A stretch of 64,000 bases of DNA from contig JADCRB010000040.1 in the NCBI GenBank assembly GCA_021464245.1, forward strand, positions 9,937,534 to 10,001,533, read 5' to 3'. The stretch comes from Carallia brachiata. Taxonomy: Eukaryota; Streptophyta; Magnoliopsida; Malpighiales; Rhizophoraceae. The position numbers and the translations under genes are program-made. The notes under the pieces are model-generated. The model was not told the origin of the DNA. It searched no databases and saw nothing but the letters and a program-made list of their open reading frames with translations. How positions within the stretch are numbered: position 1 is the stretch's first letter; the number at the start of each line of letters is the position of its first letter. This document shows, piece by piece, positions 12,791 through 22,638 of the stretch.

Positions 12791-12969
12791 TCATAAGGAT
12801 CCAGCTGCAACTGGAACGGTTGGAGGTTGTGCCTCTAACGCAAGGGCTGGAGTTCGAATCACCGCCCTTATCCTCACCATCCCCTTTTATCTCTTTCTTA
12901 CAACTATAAGAACTCGCTCACTCATCCATTGTATATTTGCCACTATAAGCTTTTTTTTTTTTTTTTTTT
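12791..12969 (+). mobile_element. tRNA-derived SINE inserted in the LTR element interior
   Basis: The segment has an RNA polymerase III A-box-like CCAGCTGCAACTGG (12801-12814) and a B-box-like GGAGTTCGAATC (12849-12860), spaced about as in tRNA genes. It ends in a T19 run (12951-12969). It is GC-richer than its surroundings. About 180 bp with a tRNA-like head and T-rich tail fits plant SINEs of the type that end in a T stretch. The flanks (AAATGACAT on the left, AAATGATAACAT on the right) are only loosely similar, so the target duplication is uncertain. Confidence 0.6.
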
Positions 12970-13324
12970 GCTTAAATGATAACATGCATGTAGTCACCAT
13001 GGAATCCACTTACACAATGACCCTTGAATCACGTTGATTAGCAAAACAAGCTAATGAAAGCTTAGCAACAATTATGTATATATATTTGAGCCATAATCAA
13101 ACCCATGTTCAGTTGGGTGCTCACTATGTGTCTGACAAATGGACATTACTTTTGGCCTCACAATCAATATCATCCATATAGCTGAGGCACAAAATTACGG
13201 AGATATGCCTTACAACAAGCATTCATTGATATGTCAATTTACCTATGAGCTCAAATATTACATAACAGTCAAAACTCAGTAAATGACAACTTAATAAGTC
13301 AATGACTATACCATATTCAAATTA

Positions 13325-14212
13325 CCCATTGTTCCGAGGTATATCACACTGCCGCCACCTTTGTGATCATGTGAATTTTCTTGTTTGTTTTATGACTCCT
13401 AGACGTCATGGGTCACTACCTATAACTTCAACATCTAACAATCATTAGATGAGAATATGAAAAATTGTAATGGCTCCTTGTTTCCATTACCTTTGGAAAC
13501 ATCTCATGACTCTTAGCAATTCACTATTGACAATAAATCACGACTACTGCAAAATTCATTTGTCTTTAACTCGTCTAATGCCACTTCCTCTTTGCTAGAA
13601 TTTCACATATATTTCAAACACAACACCATAGAAATAGAATCCAAAAGATAAAGAGAAAAAGAGAGGATCGAATACCTAACACTTATGCAACTGATACTTT
13701 CTTTTGAAAAAACATTGCATATATGTTGCCCTTGTGGACATGATAAAAACTAAATTTATAAGATCACAACCATTGTTCTGAGGTATATCACACTGCCGCC
13801 ACCTTTGTGATCATGTGAATTTTGTTGTTTCTTTCATGACTCCTAGACGTTATGGGTCACTACCTGTAACTTCAACATCTAATAACCATTAGATGAGAAT
13901 ATGAAAAATTGTAATGGCTCCTTGTTTCCATTGCCTTTAGAAACATCTCATGACTCTTAGCAATTCACTATTGACAATAAATCACGACTACTGCAAAATT
14001 CATTTGTCTTTAACTCGTCTAATGCCACTTCCTCTTTGCTAGAATTTCACATATATTTCAAACACAACACCATAGAAATAGAATCCAAAAGATAAAGAGA
14101 AAAAGAGAGGATCGAATACCTAACATTTATGCAACTGATACTTTCTTTTGAAAAAACATCGCATATATGTTGCCCTTGTGGACATAATAAAAACTAAATT
14201 TATAAGATCACA
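13325..14212. repeat. Tandem duplication of a 444-bp unit inside the LTR element
   Basis: 13325-13768 is repeated at 13769-14212 with only a handful of differences (for example GTTCCGAGG versus GTTCTGAGG, and GACGTCATG versus GACGTTATG). Both copies are non-coding on either strand. Their close similarity shows that the duplication is much younger than the LTR divergence. Confidence 0.9.
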
Positions 14213-14797
14213 TCCAGTCTAAATATGTAAATGTTCTCCAATCTTCCATGACTTCATTTAAGTGAATGAGATGCTAACAATATAAAGACGTTTAGAATAA
14301 TTGTTTTTTTAATTTTATTAGCCATGTAACAACTAGACATCTTTGTTTGAATTGCATAAAAATCTCAAGCCTTTATAAGGTAAAGCATATACCAATCTAG
14401 AGCATAAGATTAGGTGCATCTCATTTTGTGACATTAAATTGTACCTCTTTACATAATACAAACCATAAATCCTTATCTTGCCCTCATTTATGCACTTAGA
14501 TGACAATATGCCGCATCAAGTGTCATTTGCTTATGTCGCACCAGTTAATGACAGACAATCGTTATGCTACTTCAACGCGACCAGCTACACAATGAGTATA
14601 TATAGTTTTACCAAAACCAAAGTCTCGTATACCTCATTTAATGTGATTACTCAACCAACACCAAAATCCTTTCCTCAATCAAGTGCAATCGTGATCCTTG
14701 TAACGCAGTACTTCATATTTAGATATATGACTCTCAGTGATAAATTTGAAACTTTACATATGAATATAATAGAAATTAGGCAATCTATCCTTAAGAA

Positions 14798-15331
14798 TGT
14801 TAGAAAATAGTCAAATAATTTTATATTCAAATATGCAATACAATATAGATTACATAATGTTGAGACAAAAAAATTTATTAAGGAAAGGATATTGTATCTA
14901 AATTGTGCAAATGTACTACCTTTAAGGATAGATTCGTACCTCCACAGACAAGTAGTTCCAGTGCAACTGGTGGCTATCCTCTTAGAATACGACAAATTTT
15001 CTCATTAAAGTGCACTTCAAACAGTGAGGTCATGGCAATAACTTCTCTTCTGATCCATCCAACATCATAGGCTTTTCTATAATAGACTGTAGCTACGATC
15101 TTTCATATTGTTTTTGAATCAACTAAACGTGAATAAGAAAGCTCTTTTTATATTGGTTATGGCTTAATGATCCATAAAGTGACATAATGTAGTCAAAGGT
15201 AACTGCCCATAACGGCTAATTAACTAAATACACATTAAGACACATTATGACTAGTAAACCAACAGACGAAAAAAACTAGTTGACTAAAAATAATGTAGCA
15301 ATTAGCCTTTAAAATATATTAATTTCCTACA
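14798..15331 (-). repeat. 5' LTR of the minus-strand element
   Basis: It is 534 bp and starts on the minus strand TGTAGGAAATTAATATATTT. A TATA-like ATATAAAAAGAGC lies near 15145-15158. It ends in TCTAACA at 14798. An open frame at 14478-14810 overlaps its end but shows no family resemblance and is not annotated. Confidence 0.8.
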
Positions 15332-16499
15332 ATACCATCTAAATAGAGGAATCAATTATAATTAGGGAAAATGTATGGAAACATTTTTTCTATTGCTAAT
15401 TTTGTTTCAGTTTTGTCCTCTCAAAGCCCTGCAAATCATATAGGCAGCAATTGTTATCTCCCTATCTAATAACAGACTTATGATTGTCTTTTTTTTGGAA
15501 ATTGCTATCTGTGCCAATTTGTGACATCAAGTTTATGAATGGTGAAAGAGAATCAGTAGAATTCAAGAGCTGAAAAGCCAGATTAAATTTGTGAAGCTTT
15601 ATCTAGTTAATAAGAAGAATAAAGAATAAGAAGGGCAAGGATGCTCCAAAGTTAATGATAGCCTTATGAATAAAATAAAATAAAATAAAAAGAAGCCTTT
15701 GAACCAATTCCTAAGATTTATAACATGTGGTTTCTTCGATTTTCAACCAAAAAAAAAAAACTTAGGGGCATTTTTGTCATTTGATAAAATTATATTTTCT
15801 TTCCCTCCATTTTCTCACTATATCCAAATAACAAATTTACTTTCTCACCACTTTCTTTCTTACTTAATTACAACTTATCCAAACAATTTTTTTGTCTCAC
15901 CAAATTCTTTCTCACCACTTTCTTTCTCATTATTTTCTTTCTCATCACTTTCTTTCTCACTCCCTTTCAAATATAAACGCACCATAAAGTGAGAGGAGCC
16001 TAATTCATAGCACTAATATTTAATGTTTATTTCAAATATTATTAAAGAACTATTTCTTTTCTTTGTTAATAATCTTGGCTTTTCTTTTTATTGTAATGCT
16101 CATTTTAACTTCAGGGTTACAAGTTTGTACTGCAAAAACAACATCTAAGTTCTCATTAGGTTGTTTACGTATATTTAACCCTTTTGTTGATCTCACAATG
16201 TGAGGGATTTTATAAGAAAAAATAAAAGAAAAAATAAAAACTAATTTAGTTAATTACACAACGAAGGAGTAAATATTAAATTTTTCATAAATGCAACACT
16301 TCCTTCTACATGATATGAAATTTGAATATTAAACGTCCTAAGATTTTTAGCCTTGTAATTGTTGGGCGGCCTCTTAAACTTCCAAGAACCTTTCTACGTC
16401 TATTTTACCTCCGTTGCCCTTTATTTTGTTTGATTTCTTGGAGGTGTAAAGTTTGACCCTCTATTTTATGGCCAATATTTTATCATAAATTACTAAAAG
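15332..16499. other. Intergenic, with a pyrimidine-rich low-complexity patch
   Basis: 15780-15970 is built from repeated CTCACCACTTTCTTTCT-like blocks, followed by AAATATAAACGCACCATAAA. The opposite strand reads GTGCGTTTATATTTGAAAGGGAGTGAGAAAG. This recalls the purine-rich MITE ends found elsewhere in the window (26.6 kb, 63.9 kb), but no second terminal repeat was found. The frame open across it encodes only a Ser/Phe/Leu repeat. The rest shows nothing recognisable. Confidence 0.4.
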
Positions 16500-17406
16500 G
16501 TATAAAACAAAAATTCATCCTTCATATTTGACCCTTTTTCGCTTTTTACTCACTTCGTTTTTTTCTTTTTTTGGAATTCTTCTCTCCACATTAATTTCAT
16601 AGCTGAAAATTGTCCTTTCCCATTAACTTGTTATTAACTTTGCCACATAATGCCACATGGCACTACGTGGCATGCCACTTCAAAATACTTTTCCCACATC
16701 ATCAGCCACGTCAGCAAACAACCACTGACATGGCAATTTTCAATTTTTTTTGTTTTGAAAAATTCTAATTTTATTTTCTAAAAGAAAACGAAGAAAGAAA
16801 ATTTCAAAAAAATATAAAAGAAAGAAAAAATTTTGAAAAAATACGAAAATAATCCCAAATTTCAAAAAAAAGGTAAAAGGAATAAGAAATTTTTAGAAAA
16901 TATATGAAAATAAAAAAATAATTATATATATTCCCAAATTTCAAAAAAAGCTAAAAGGAATTTCTATTTCTAAAAACAAAAAAAAATTCAGAATTTTGGT
17001 TCTAAAAAAATAAAAATTCAAAATTTTGTTTTCTAAAAAAATTAAAAAAATTCAGAATTTTGGTTTTAGAAAAAAGTGAATTTTTTATTTTTAAAAACCA
17101 AAATTTTGAATTCTTCTTTGTTTAGAAAACAAAATTTTGAATTTTTTAATTTTTAGAAAATAAAATTAGGATTTTTCAAAAAAAAGTTGAAAACTACCAC
17201 ATCAACACTCGTTTACTGACGTGCAAATGATGTAGTAAAAGTAATCTAAAGTGAAACGCCATGTGAAGTCACATGACAAAGTTAACAGTAAAAAATAATT
17301 TTTAACTATAAAATTAACATGGACGGTAAAATTCAACAAAAAGAACTAAGAAGGATGAGAAGGAAAAAGCAGTCAACTATGGACGGTGGATTTTTGTTTT
17401 ATGCGT
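16500..17406. mobile_element. Large imperfect inverted repeat (foldback/MULE-like MITE), 0.9 kb
   Basis: The left arm 16500-16785 (TATAAAACAAAAATTCATCC ... ATTTTATTTTCTAAAA) is the imperfect reverse complement of the right arm 17152-17406 (TTTTAGAAAATAAAATTA ... GATTTTTGTTTTATG). Shared blocks include a CCACATCATC / GATGTGGT box, a CACGTCAG / CTGACGTG box, a CACATGGC / GCCATGTG box and a TTAACTTTG / CAAAGTTAAC box in matching order. The 370-bp centre is itself made of AAAATTCAGAATTTTGGTT-type short palindromic units. There is no coding capacity. The structure fits a foldback element or a MULE-type non-autonomous element with long terminal inverted repeats. Outer ends and target duplication were not resolved. 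Confidence 0.65.
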
Positions 17407-18540
17407 TACTGAAACTATGAGTTCAATTATATCCGACTTCGCTTGAATCTTCGGGTAACAAGACATGGAAGTTGCTACCGAAGTGCGGACGCCTGGGCGG
17501 AAAAATCCCAACGACAGAGAACACATGGAAGGAAACTTCCAAACTTTGGTTTTCCAACATGGACAGCGAAATCCATTTTCGTAGGCTGGCCGAAAAACTC
17601 ATTTTCGTACACATTCAATATCCTAAAAACAAAGAAACGCACATAAAAAAAGAGGGGGGGGGGGTGGAAATTGGACAAAAAGAAAGATTAAAGCAATGAA
17701 GAAAAATACAGAATTTATACTTATTTTCAAATTAAAAAAATTTTGGAGTTATGCATGTATAGAGTGTTTTAAAAAATTTTAAAGTGATGTAACCATTAAC
17801 AATTAAATTTTAAAAATTAAACTATAAAAAAATTATTAAATATTATTACATATAATTATATTGCTGTTTTGATATCACTTAAACAAAACCTTATAATGGA
17901 GCTCATTTTCAAATTTAAAAAAATATTATTAAATGACAGAATATATATCTTAAGGATATGTTCTTGGATGGGAAAACTTGACAATAAATCTCAAAATTAA
18001 AAACTCAAAAGTCAAAACTAATGTATAAAATATTAATTGAATTGATTTATCATTTCGTGGTGAACCTGATTTGTCCAATAATTGCCCCAAACCCGTCTTT
18101 TTCAATTTCAAGGAGTTAGAAAACATAGTAAATTTCGAAGAAAATACCGCTTTCCAATTTATACGAGACCAAGAAACTACATAGCAGCTTCTCATGTGCT
18201 GTCCTCTGTCTTGCCAGAAAATTTCTTGGCAACCCTTTCGTTAAAGAGTAAGCTCACATAAATAAGTAAAATGTCTTGAGTTTTATTTTAGGATAAATTG
18301 TATCTGTTATTTTTAAAATCGCAACTGATATTTTTGAAACGTAAAAATAATAAGTGTTGTAAAAGTATTAGTTTTCGTTTCAAAAATAACAGTTATGGTT
18401 CCATTCGCGACAAAAATCGGCACACTAAATACCGCTTCATATACATTTTCTCTTTATTAAAATCTAATTCCAAAGTTGATCCACGGCTGTGATGCACCCA
18501 ATTTAAAATTCCTACCAACTCTGCGGATATTACAGAACTT
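17407..18540. other. Intergenic DNA upstream of the calmodulin-like gene
   Basis: A short GC-richer island at 17430-17620 is open in several frames on both strands, matches no family I know and ends before a G-run (17655-17665). The remainder is AT-rich. No gene could be supported. Confidence 0.4.
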
Positions 18541-18557
18541 GTTGTATATATATATTG
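18541..18557 (+). promoter_or_regulatory. TATA box of the calmodulin-like gene
   Basis: GTTGTATATATATATTG lies about 45 bases before the ATG at 18597, giving a very short predicted 5' leader. No other TATA-like motif is closer to the start. Position only; no other element was recognised. Confidence 0.45.
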
Positions 18558-18596
18558 GCATAACTTTGCCTTCATCGGACGCAAAAAACAAACATC

Positions 18597-19202
18597 ATGG
18601 CAACTAGTATTTCCAAGCCCTCTAAATGGTTCGCCAAAAAGAATTTAAGGATAATGACTCTCACTCGCCTCCACACAAGATCCAAGTCATCTCCTTCTTC
18701 TTCCCCATCCTCATCTTCTTCCCCATCCCCTTCTTCTACCCCATCCCCCGTCGTTACACCCAAAAGTAGCACAAAAGAGGAGGAGCTTCAAAGGGTTTTT
18801 CGCCACTTCGACACCGATGGTGATGGAAAGATCTCAAGCGAGGAACTTGGTGCTTATTTTGCATCCATTGGAGAGGCCATGCCTCAGGATAAGGTTCAAA
18901 GGGTCATCAGTGAATTTGCTACCAATGGTGATGAGTTACTAGAATTTGGCGACTTTGTCCGGTTGGTGGAAGGAGACAACAAAGCTGGTGTTGATGATAA
19001 CGAGGATGATCTTAGAAGTGCTTTTGAGATGTTTGAAGCGCAAAAGGGTGATGGGTGTATCACACCAAGAGGGTTGCAAAAAATGCTTAATCGATTAGGA
19101 GACGCAAAATCATTTGAAGAATGTGTGGCCATGATACGAGCATTTGACGTTGATGGAAATGGTGTGCTCGATTTTCACGAATTTCACCGGATGATGACTT
19201 GA
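18597..19202 (+). CDS. Calmodulin-like protein (CML41-like), intronless
   Basis: The gene is a 201-aa single-exon Ca2+ sensor. Residues 1-58 are a basic start followed by a long Ser/Pro-rich low-complexity segment (32-58), which may be an organelle-targeting or disordered extension. Residues 60-200 form two EF-hand pairs. EF1 has a canonical loop D72-E83 (DTDGDGKISSEE) and EF4 a canonical loop D184-E195 (DVDGNGVLDFHE). EF2 (about 109-119) is shortened, and EF3 (about 147-158) lacks the acidic position-1 Asp and the position-12 Glu, so probably only two Ca2+ ions are bound. Extended N-terminus, length and the pattern of degenerate loops resemble Arabidopsis CML41 and relatives (resemblance recalled, not searched). 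The start ATG has a good context (ATCATGG) and lies just after the TATA box. An overlapping minus-strand frame is a shadow caused by the Ser-rich repeat. Confidence 0.93.
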   Translation: MATSISKPSKWFAKKNLRIMTLTRLHTRSKSSPSSSPSSSSSPSPSSTPSPVVTPKSSTKEEELQRVFRHFDTDGDGKISSEELGAYFASIGEAMPQDKVQRVISEFATNGDELLEFGDFVRLVEGDNKAGVDDNEDDLRSAFEMFEAQKGDGCITPRGLQKMLNRLGDAKSFEECVAMIRAFDVDGNGVLDFHEFHRMMT

Positions 19203-21016
19203 ATTTGGTCTAGGAGAAGCGTTAACAGGGTTCTCCTTGATTGTTTATTGGGTCTTATGAGAGATCAAGAAAACTGCGTGCATGGTTTGCCAAGCAAACA
19301 CTTGGTTTAAGTTGTTATTTAAGCTTTTGGTCTCTTTCTTCACGTTTGTGGCTTTTTTGATGCATTTTTTTTTTTTTTGGAATAGAAAATATAAATTTAT
19401 CTCAGGTATATTAATTATCAAATCTATATATTAAAACCAGAGTTACTCTCATTTGTCTTGTTCCATTCAATTTAACTTATAAAAAGGGACTCACCACTTA
19501 GCATTGTTGCGTCTAAAATAGTTTCTTTCAAACCGATCAAATAGTGTTAATAAATCTAGAATCAGAAGAGTACGGGGTCCAGTCAAACCAGTCAAATTTA
19601 GTAGTCATTGCCGCTAGGCATTACCTGTGGAACTTAAACTCAGGTTAGGAGTGAGAGAACACGTCAAATTACAACAAAACTACCATTTTAGGTGATTCTT
19701 TATTGCAATTAATTGTAACAAAAAAGGAAATTTTAAATATAAATCGTTTCTGAACCATTCTCTTCCTTGTTTTTTTTTTTTTTTCTTCCCTGCCCCGCCA
19801 CCGATTCCTCTCTCTCGCTGCTACCAAAAGCCAACGCGCCAGCCTTTTCCTTCCTTACTGATCTCTTCTTTCCATTGTCAGTTCGACAACCTGCTCAAAC
19901 TCAGACCGGTTTACTAGTCAAATCGGCTGAGTGACCAATTTTTTACGGATCCATTTATTATCCAAATTTTAAGTCAAATCAGACCAAACTTATAGCCGGC
20001 CACCAATCCGATCGATTGAACTAATGGTCCGATCCAACTTTAACAACACTACTTTAACAAAAAAATCAGTCGAAACGATAACTTTGAAAAGACAACAAAA
20101 AAACCTACTTAGTCGTGCCAAGGCTCTCTTCTTTGGTAAGAGGTAACAAGATAGAAAATCCATATACAAATAATATATAATTATATTATGAGGTTCATGC
20201 CTTCCGAGGCAACTAAGCATGTTCTGGCGTGCCGAGCAATTTTGGCCCGCATTACATCTGCGGTTAAGTAGTCACTGGGGACAAAACAAATGACGATCAA
20301 CTGAAGGTGGGCCCATTAGAATTTAATTGGTTTATTCCTATAACGAGTTTCACCGAAGAATCGTAAGTCAAAATGCTGGGCCATCATTTGGACCATCTTA
20401 CTCGTCTAGTCGTCTTCTGTGTTTCTTAAAAAAAAGCTTTTAACCAAAAAAAAAAAAAAAAAAAGCTTTTAACTAAACTTGGGACAAAAAAAAAAAGCTT
20501 TTAACTAAACTTTCTATTTATAAGTATTAAGTTTAATTCAATTAGTTGAAAATATATTTTTTATTTTTAAGTCTCAGGTTTGTATCTTAAATTTGATGTT
20601 TACTTTCTTCCTTCTTATTACTCGTCTTCCTCTTTATTTACTGTTAGGCTATTAATTGCAATGAATTAAAAAATAAATAAATAAATTTTCCCATCTTTTG
20701 TGTATATATATTGGTTTTTTGCGTCCTCATGACTTTAATTGCTTGCCCCAAATATTTAGTTACTTTTTAACCTTTTGGATCTGCAAAAATCCTTTTGCTA
20801 ATTGCGCTCAATATCCATTCACATCTCACTTAAATGCCAAGTACTTGGCAGGAGCCATTTTAGGAACAATAATGCCACTCTTTTTTATTTGATTGATCGA
20901 ATAGAGTAAAAAAAAAAAAACTGTAAATTAGACAAACTTTCTCCTTTAGTACTTTTTTAATAAACTATAGAAAAAGTTTTTGTGGCTTAATTGATGTTGT
21001 TTCAAAATAATAATGA

Positions 21017-21051
<35 letters not shown>

Positions 21052-21292
21052 TAAATTTAGAAATAAATAAATAAAATATTAAATATTATTAAATAAAATT
21101 ATATTATTAATTATTTAAAATTATGTAGTTCTAAACTATAATTGTCCGTACCCGTTAAAAGTTATTCACACAAATTGACAGGACTACAAATTTGAGACAA
21201 ATTTTATTATTCTTTTTTATATATATATTTTTTAATAGAAAAAAGGGGTTTGTGGGGTGAGGTCAGGTGAAGTCCCCGTTTGGGAGTACCTG
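19203..21292. other. AT-rich intergenic DNA
   Basis: The first part is the 3' flank of the calmodulin-like gene. 19740-20050 has a pyrimidine-rich stretch followed by CCGGTTTACTAGTCAAATCGG-like sequence, of the kind seen in hAT-type MITEs, but ends could not be set. Three near-copies of AAAAAAGCTTTTAACTAAA occur at about 20430-20515. No gene was seen. Confidence 0.4.
21021..21048. repeat. (AT)14 microsatellite
   Basis: Uninterrupted AT dinucleotide run of 28 bases in AT-rich intergenic DNA. Confidence 0.95.
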
Positions 21293-21300
21293 ATTCAAGT

Positions 21301-21744
21301 AATGTTTTCAAATTCGGACTAGATTGGCGGAATTGGTGACCGGTCGAAAGTCTGGGATAGTTTAGATGAATTTTCAGCAATGACTTTGACTGGTAAGAGT
21401 AGGTCAAAATCGGTAAAACTTGGATAAGTTGAACAGACTCAATAAAATTGAAAATTTCATAAATTATAATTTGATTTCTAATGTTACTTAAATTATAATT
21501 TAAATACTAAATTTGATTAAAAAGTTCAATTTAGTCTTAAATCTATTTAAAATTTCAATTTCATCTTTGAAATTAGAAAAATTAATATTAATCATTATTT
21601 ATAACTATTATTTTTTTAATTAATTTTATACATGTATATATTATTAAATACCAGTTTAAATACTAATTCGGCCGATTTAACCGGTTGAACCTTGATTTAT
21701 TAATATTTCTAGTTCGATGACTGGTCCGATTATGACAACCTTGA
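21301..21744. mobile_element. hAT-like MITE, 444 bp
   Basis: The left end AATGTTTTCAAATTCGGACT and the reverse complement of the right end (AAGGTTGTCATAATCGGACC) match at 16 of 20 positions, giving terminal inverted repeats. They are flanked by 8-bp near-identical direct repeats ATTCAAGT (21293-21300) and ATTCAAGC (21745-21752). An 8-bp target duplication is the hallmark of hAT elements. The interior is AT-rich and non-coding, with CCGGTCGAAAG and CCGGTTGAACC boxes near the two ends that are typical of this class of plant MITE. Confidence 0.6.
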
Positions 21745-22638
21745 ATTCAAGCATTGATTGATCTGAATTTTTTTTATACCTAATTATAATATTAATGAAT
21801 TTTAAATTCATTACTGTGCTCTCAATAACAAATTTCTAATTTGTTGGGGTGGGTGTGGATACGAGAATTCGCACTCAAACTCAATGCAAAAAAAACGCAA
21901 GTGGAATTAGCACCAATCTATCACCTGTTGAATAATATTATTTATCAAACATGGTTTTATTTTAATCAAATTTATCAAACTTAGTTACCCCATTAAATTG
22001 CACAGACATACTAAAAATATAAACGATAGGAGGCTTTAGAGTTAAAATATGAAACCGTTTGTTCTAAAAAAAAAAAAGTTGAAACCTAGTATTTTCTGTT
22101 AATATTTTTATTTAATTTGTCCAAATCAGTCTCTTCGGTATTTATGTAACTTAATTACTTAAAATGGTGATTTGGTAGTAATTTGACGTATTTTCTTCAG
22201 TATTAATATGAGTTTGACTATCTTATCATCGCTTTCCCACAAAGTGAGTGAAATTATTATAGCACGGTATTAGATTTTAAATTCATTAACACCAGCACCA
22301 AATTTAAAAAAAGCTCATTCAATTCCATCAGTACTTGAACGGAGAGTTCTTCCTTTAGACAATACAAATTTTTTTTTTGGAAAAAAAAAAAAGCTTTCAT
22401 GTAACTTAGCCCGTAAGAAGAATTCTATTATCCAATAATGTGAAGGGGATTGAACATGTGTATAATTTAGTAAGACGTGTATGAGTACACCGTTTATCTA
22501 ACAGCTTTGGTTTATTTTTAAAAAATTTTAATATATTTTTTAATTTAAAAATTTATATAACTGCGTGTACTATAAAGCATTGGAACCATTCAACTTTTTA
22601 AAATTGAACTTATGCATAATTCTAAATTTTCTTCAAAA

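Larger units (their letters stand above)
9718..15331 (-). mobile_element. Non-coding (LARD-like) LTR retrotransposon, minus orientation, 5.6 kb
   Basis: Two similar direct repeats, 9718-10255 (538 bp) and 14798-15331 (534 bp), bound a 4.5-kb interior. Orientation is minus. On that strand the repeats begin TGTAGGAAATTAAT / TGTAAGAAATTAAT and end in ...TCTAACA. A TATA-like ATATAAAAAGAGC lies within both, and the purine-rich tract AATAGTAGGGAAT directly precedes the LTR at 10255, as a polypurine tract should precede a 3' LTR. Flanks ATATC (9713-9717) and ATACC (15332-15336) match at 4 of 5 bases, a plausible decayed 5-bp target duplication. The interior has no recognisable gag or pol on either strand, and the expected primer-binding site for initiator tRNA-Met was not seen. 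It is either a large non-autonomous derivative or a very decayed copia-type element. Confidence 0.75.

Noticed and set aside
12791..12969. Possible tRNA gene because of A- and B-box-like motifs
   Set aside because: The sequence cannot fold into a full cloverleaf with an acceptor stem that I can find, and it ends in a T19 tail; a SINE fits better.
14478..14995. Two frames of 106-110 codons at the end of the LTR element
   Set aside because: They overlap the LTR boundary at 14798, share no family resemblance and are opposite in strand; chance frames in AT-rich DNA.
15699..15992. 97-codon frame rich in Ser, Phe and Leu
   Set aside because: Produced by the repeated CTTTCTTTCTCACCA units; low complexity, no family.
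17423..17699. Cluster of short frames on both strands in a GC-richer island
   Set aside because: Open in several frames at once with no recognisable motif, so composition explains them. No gene assigned.
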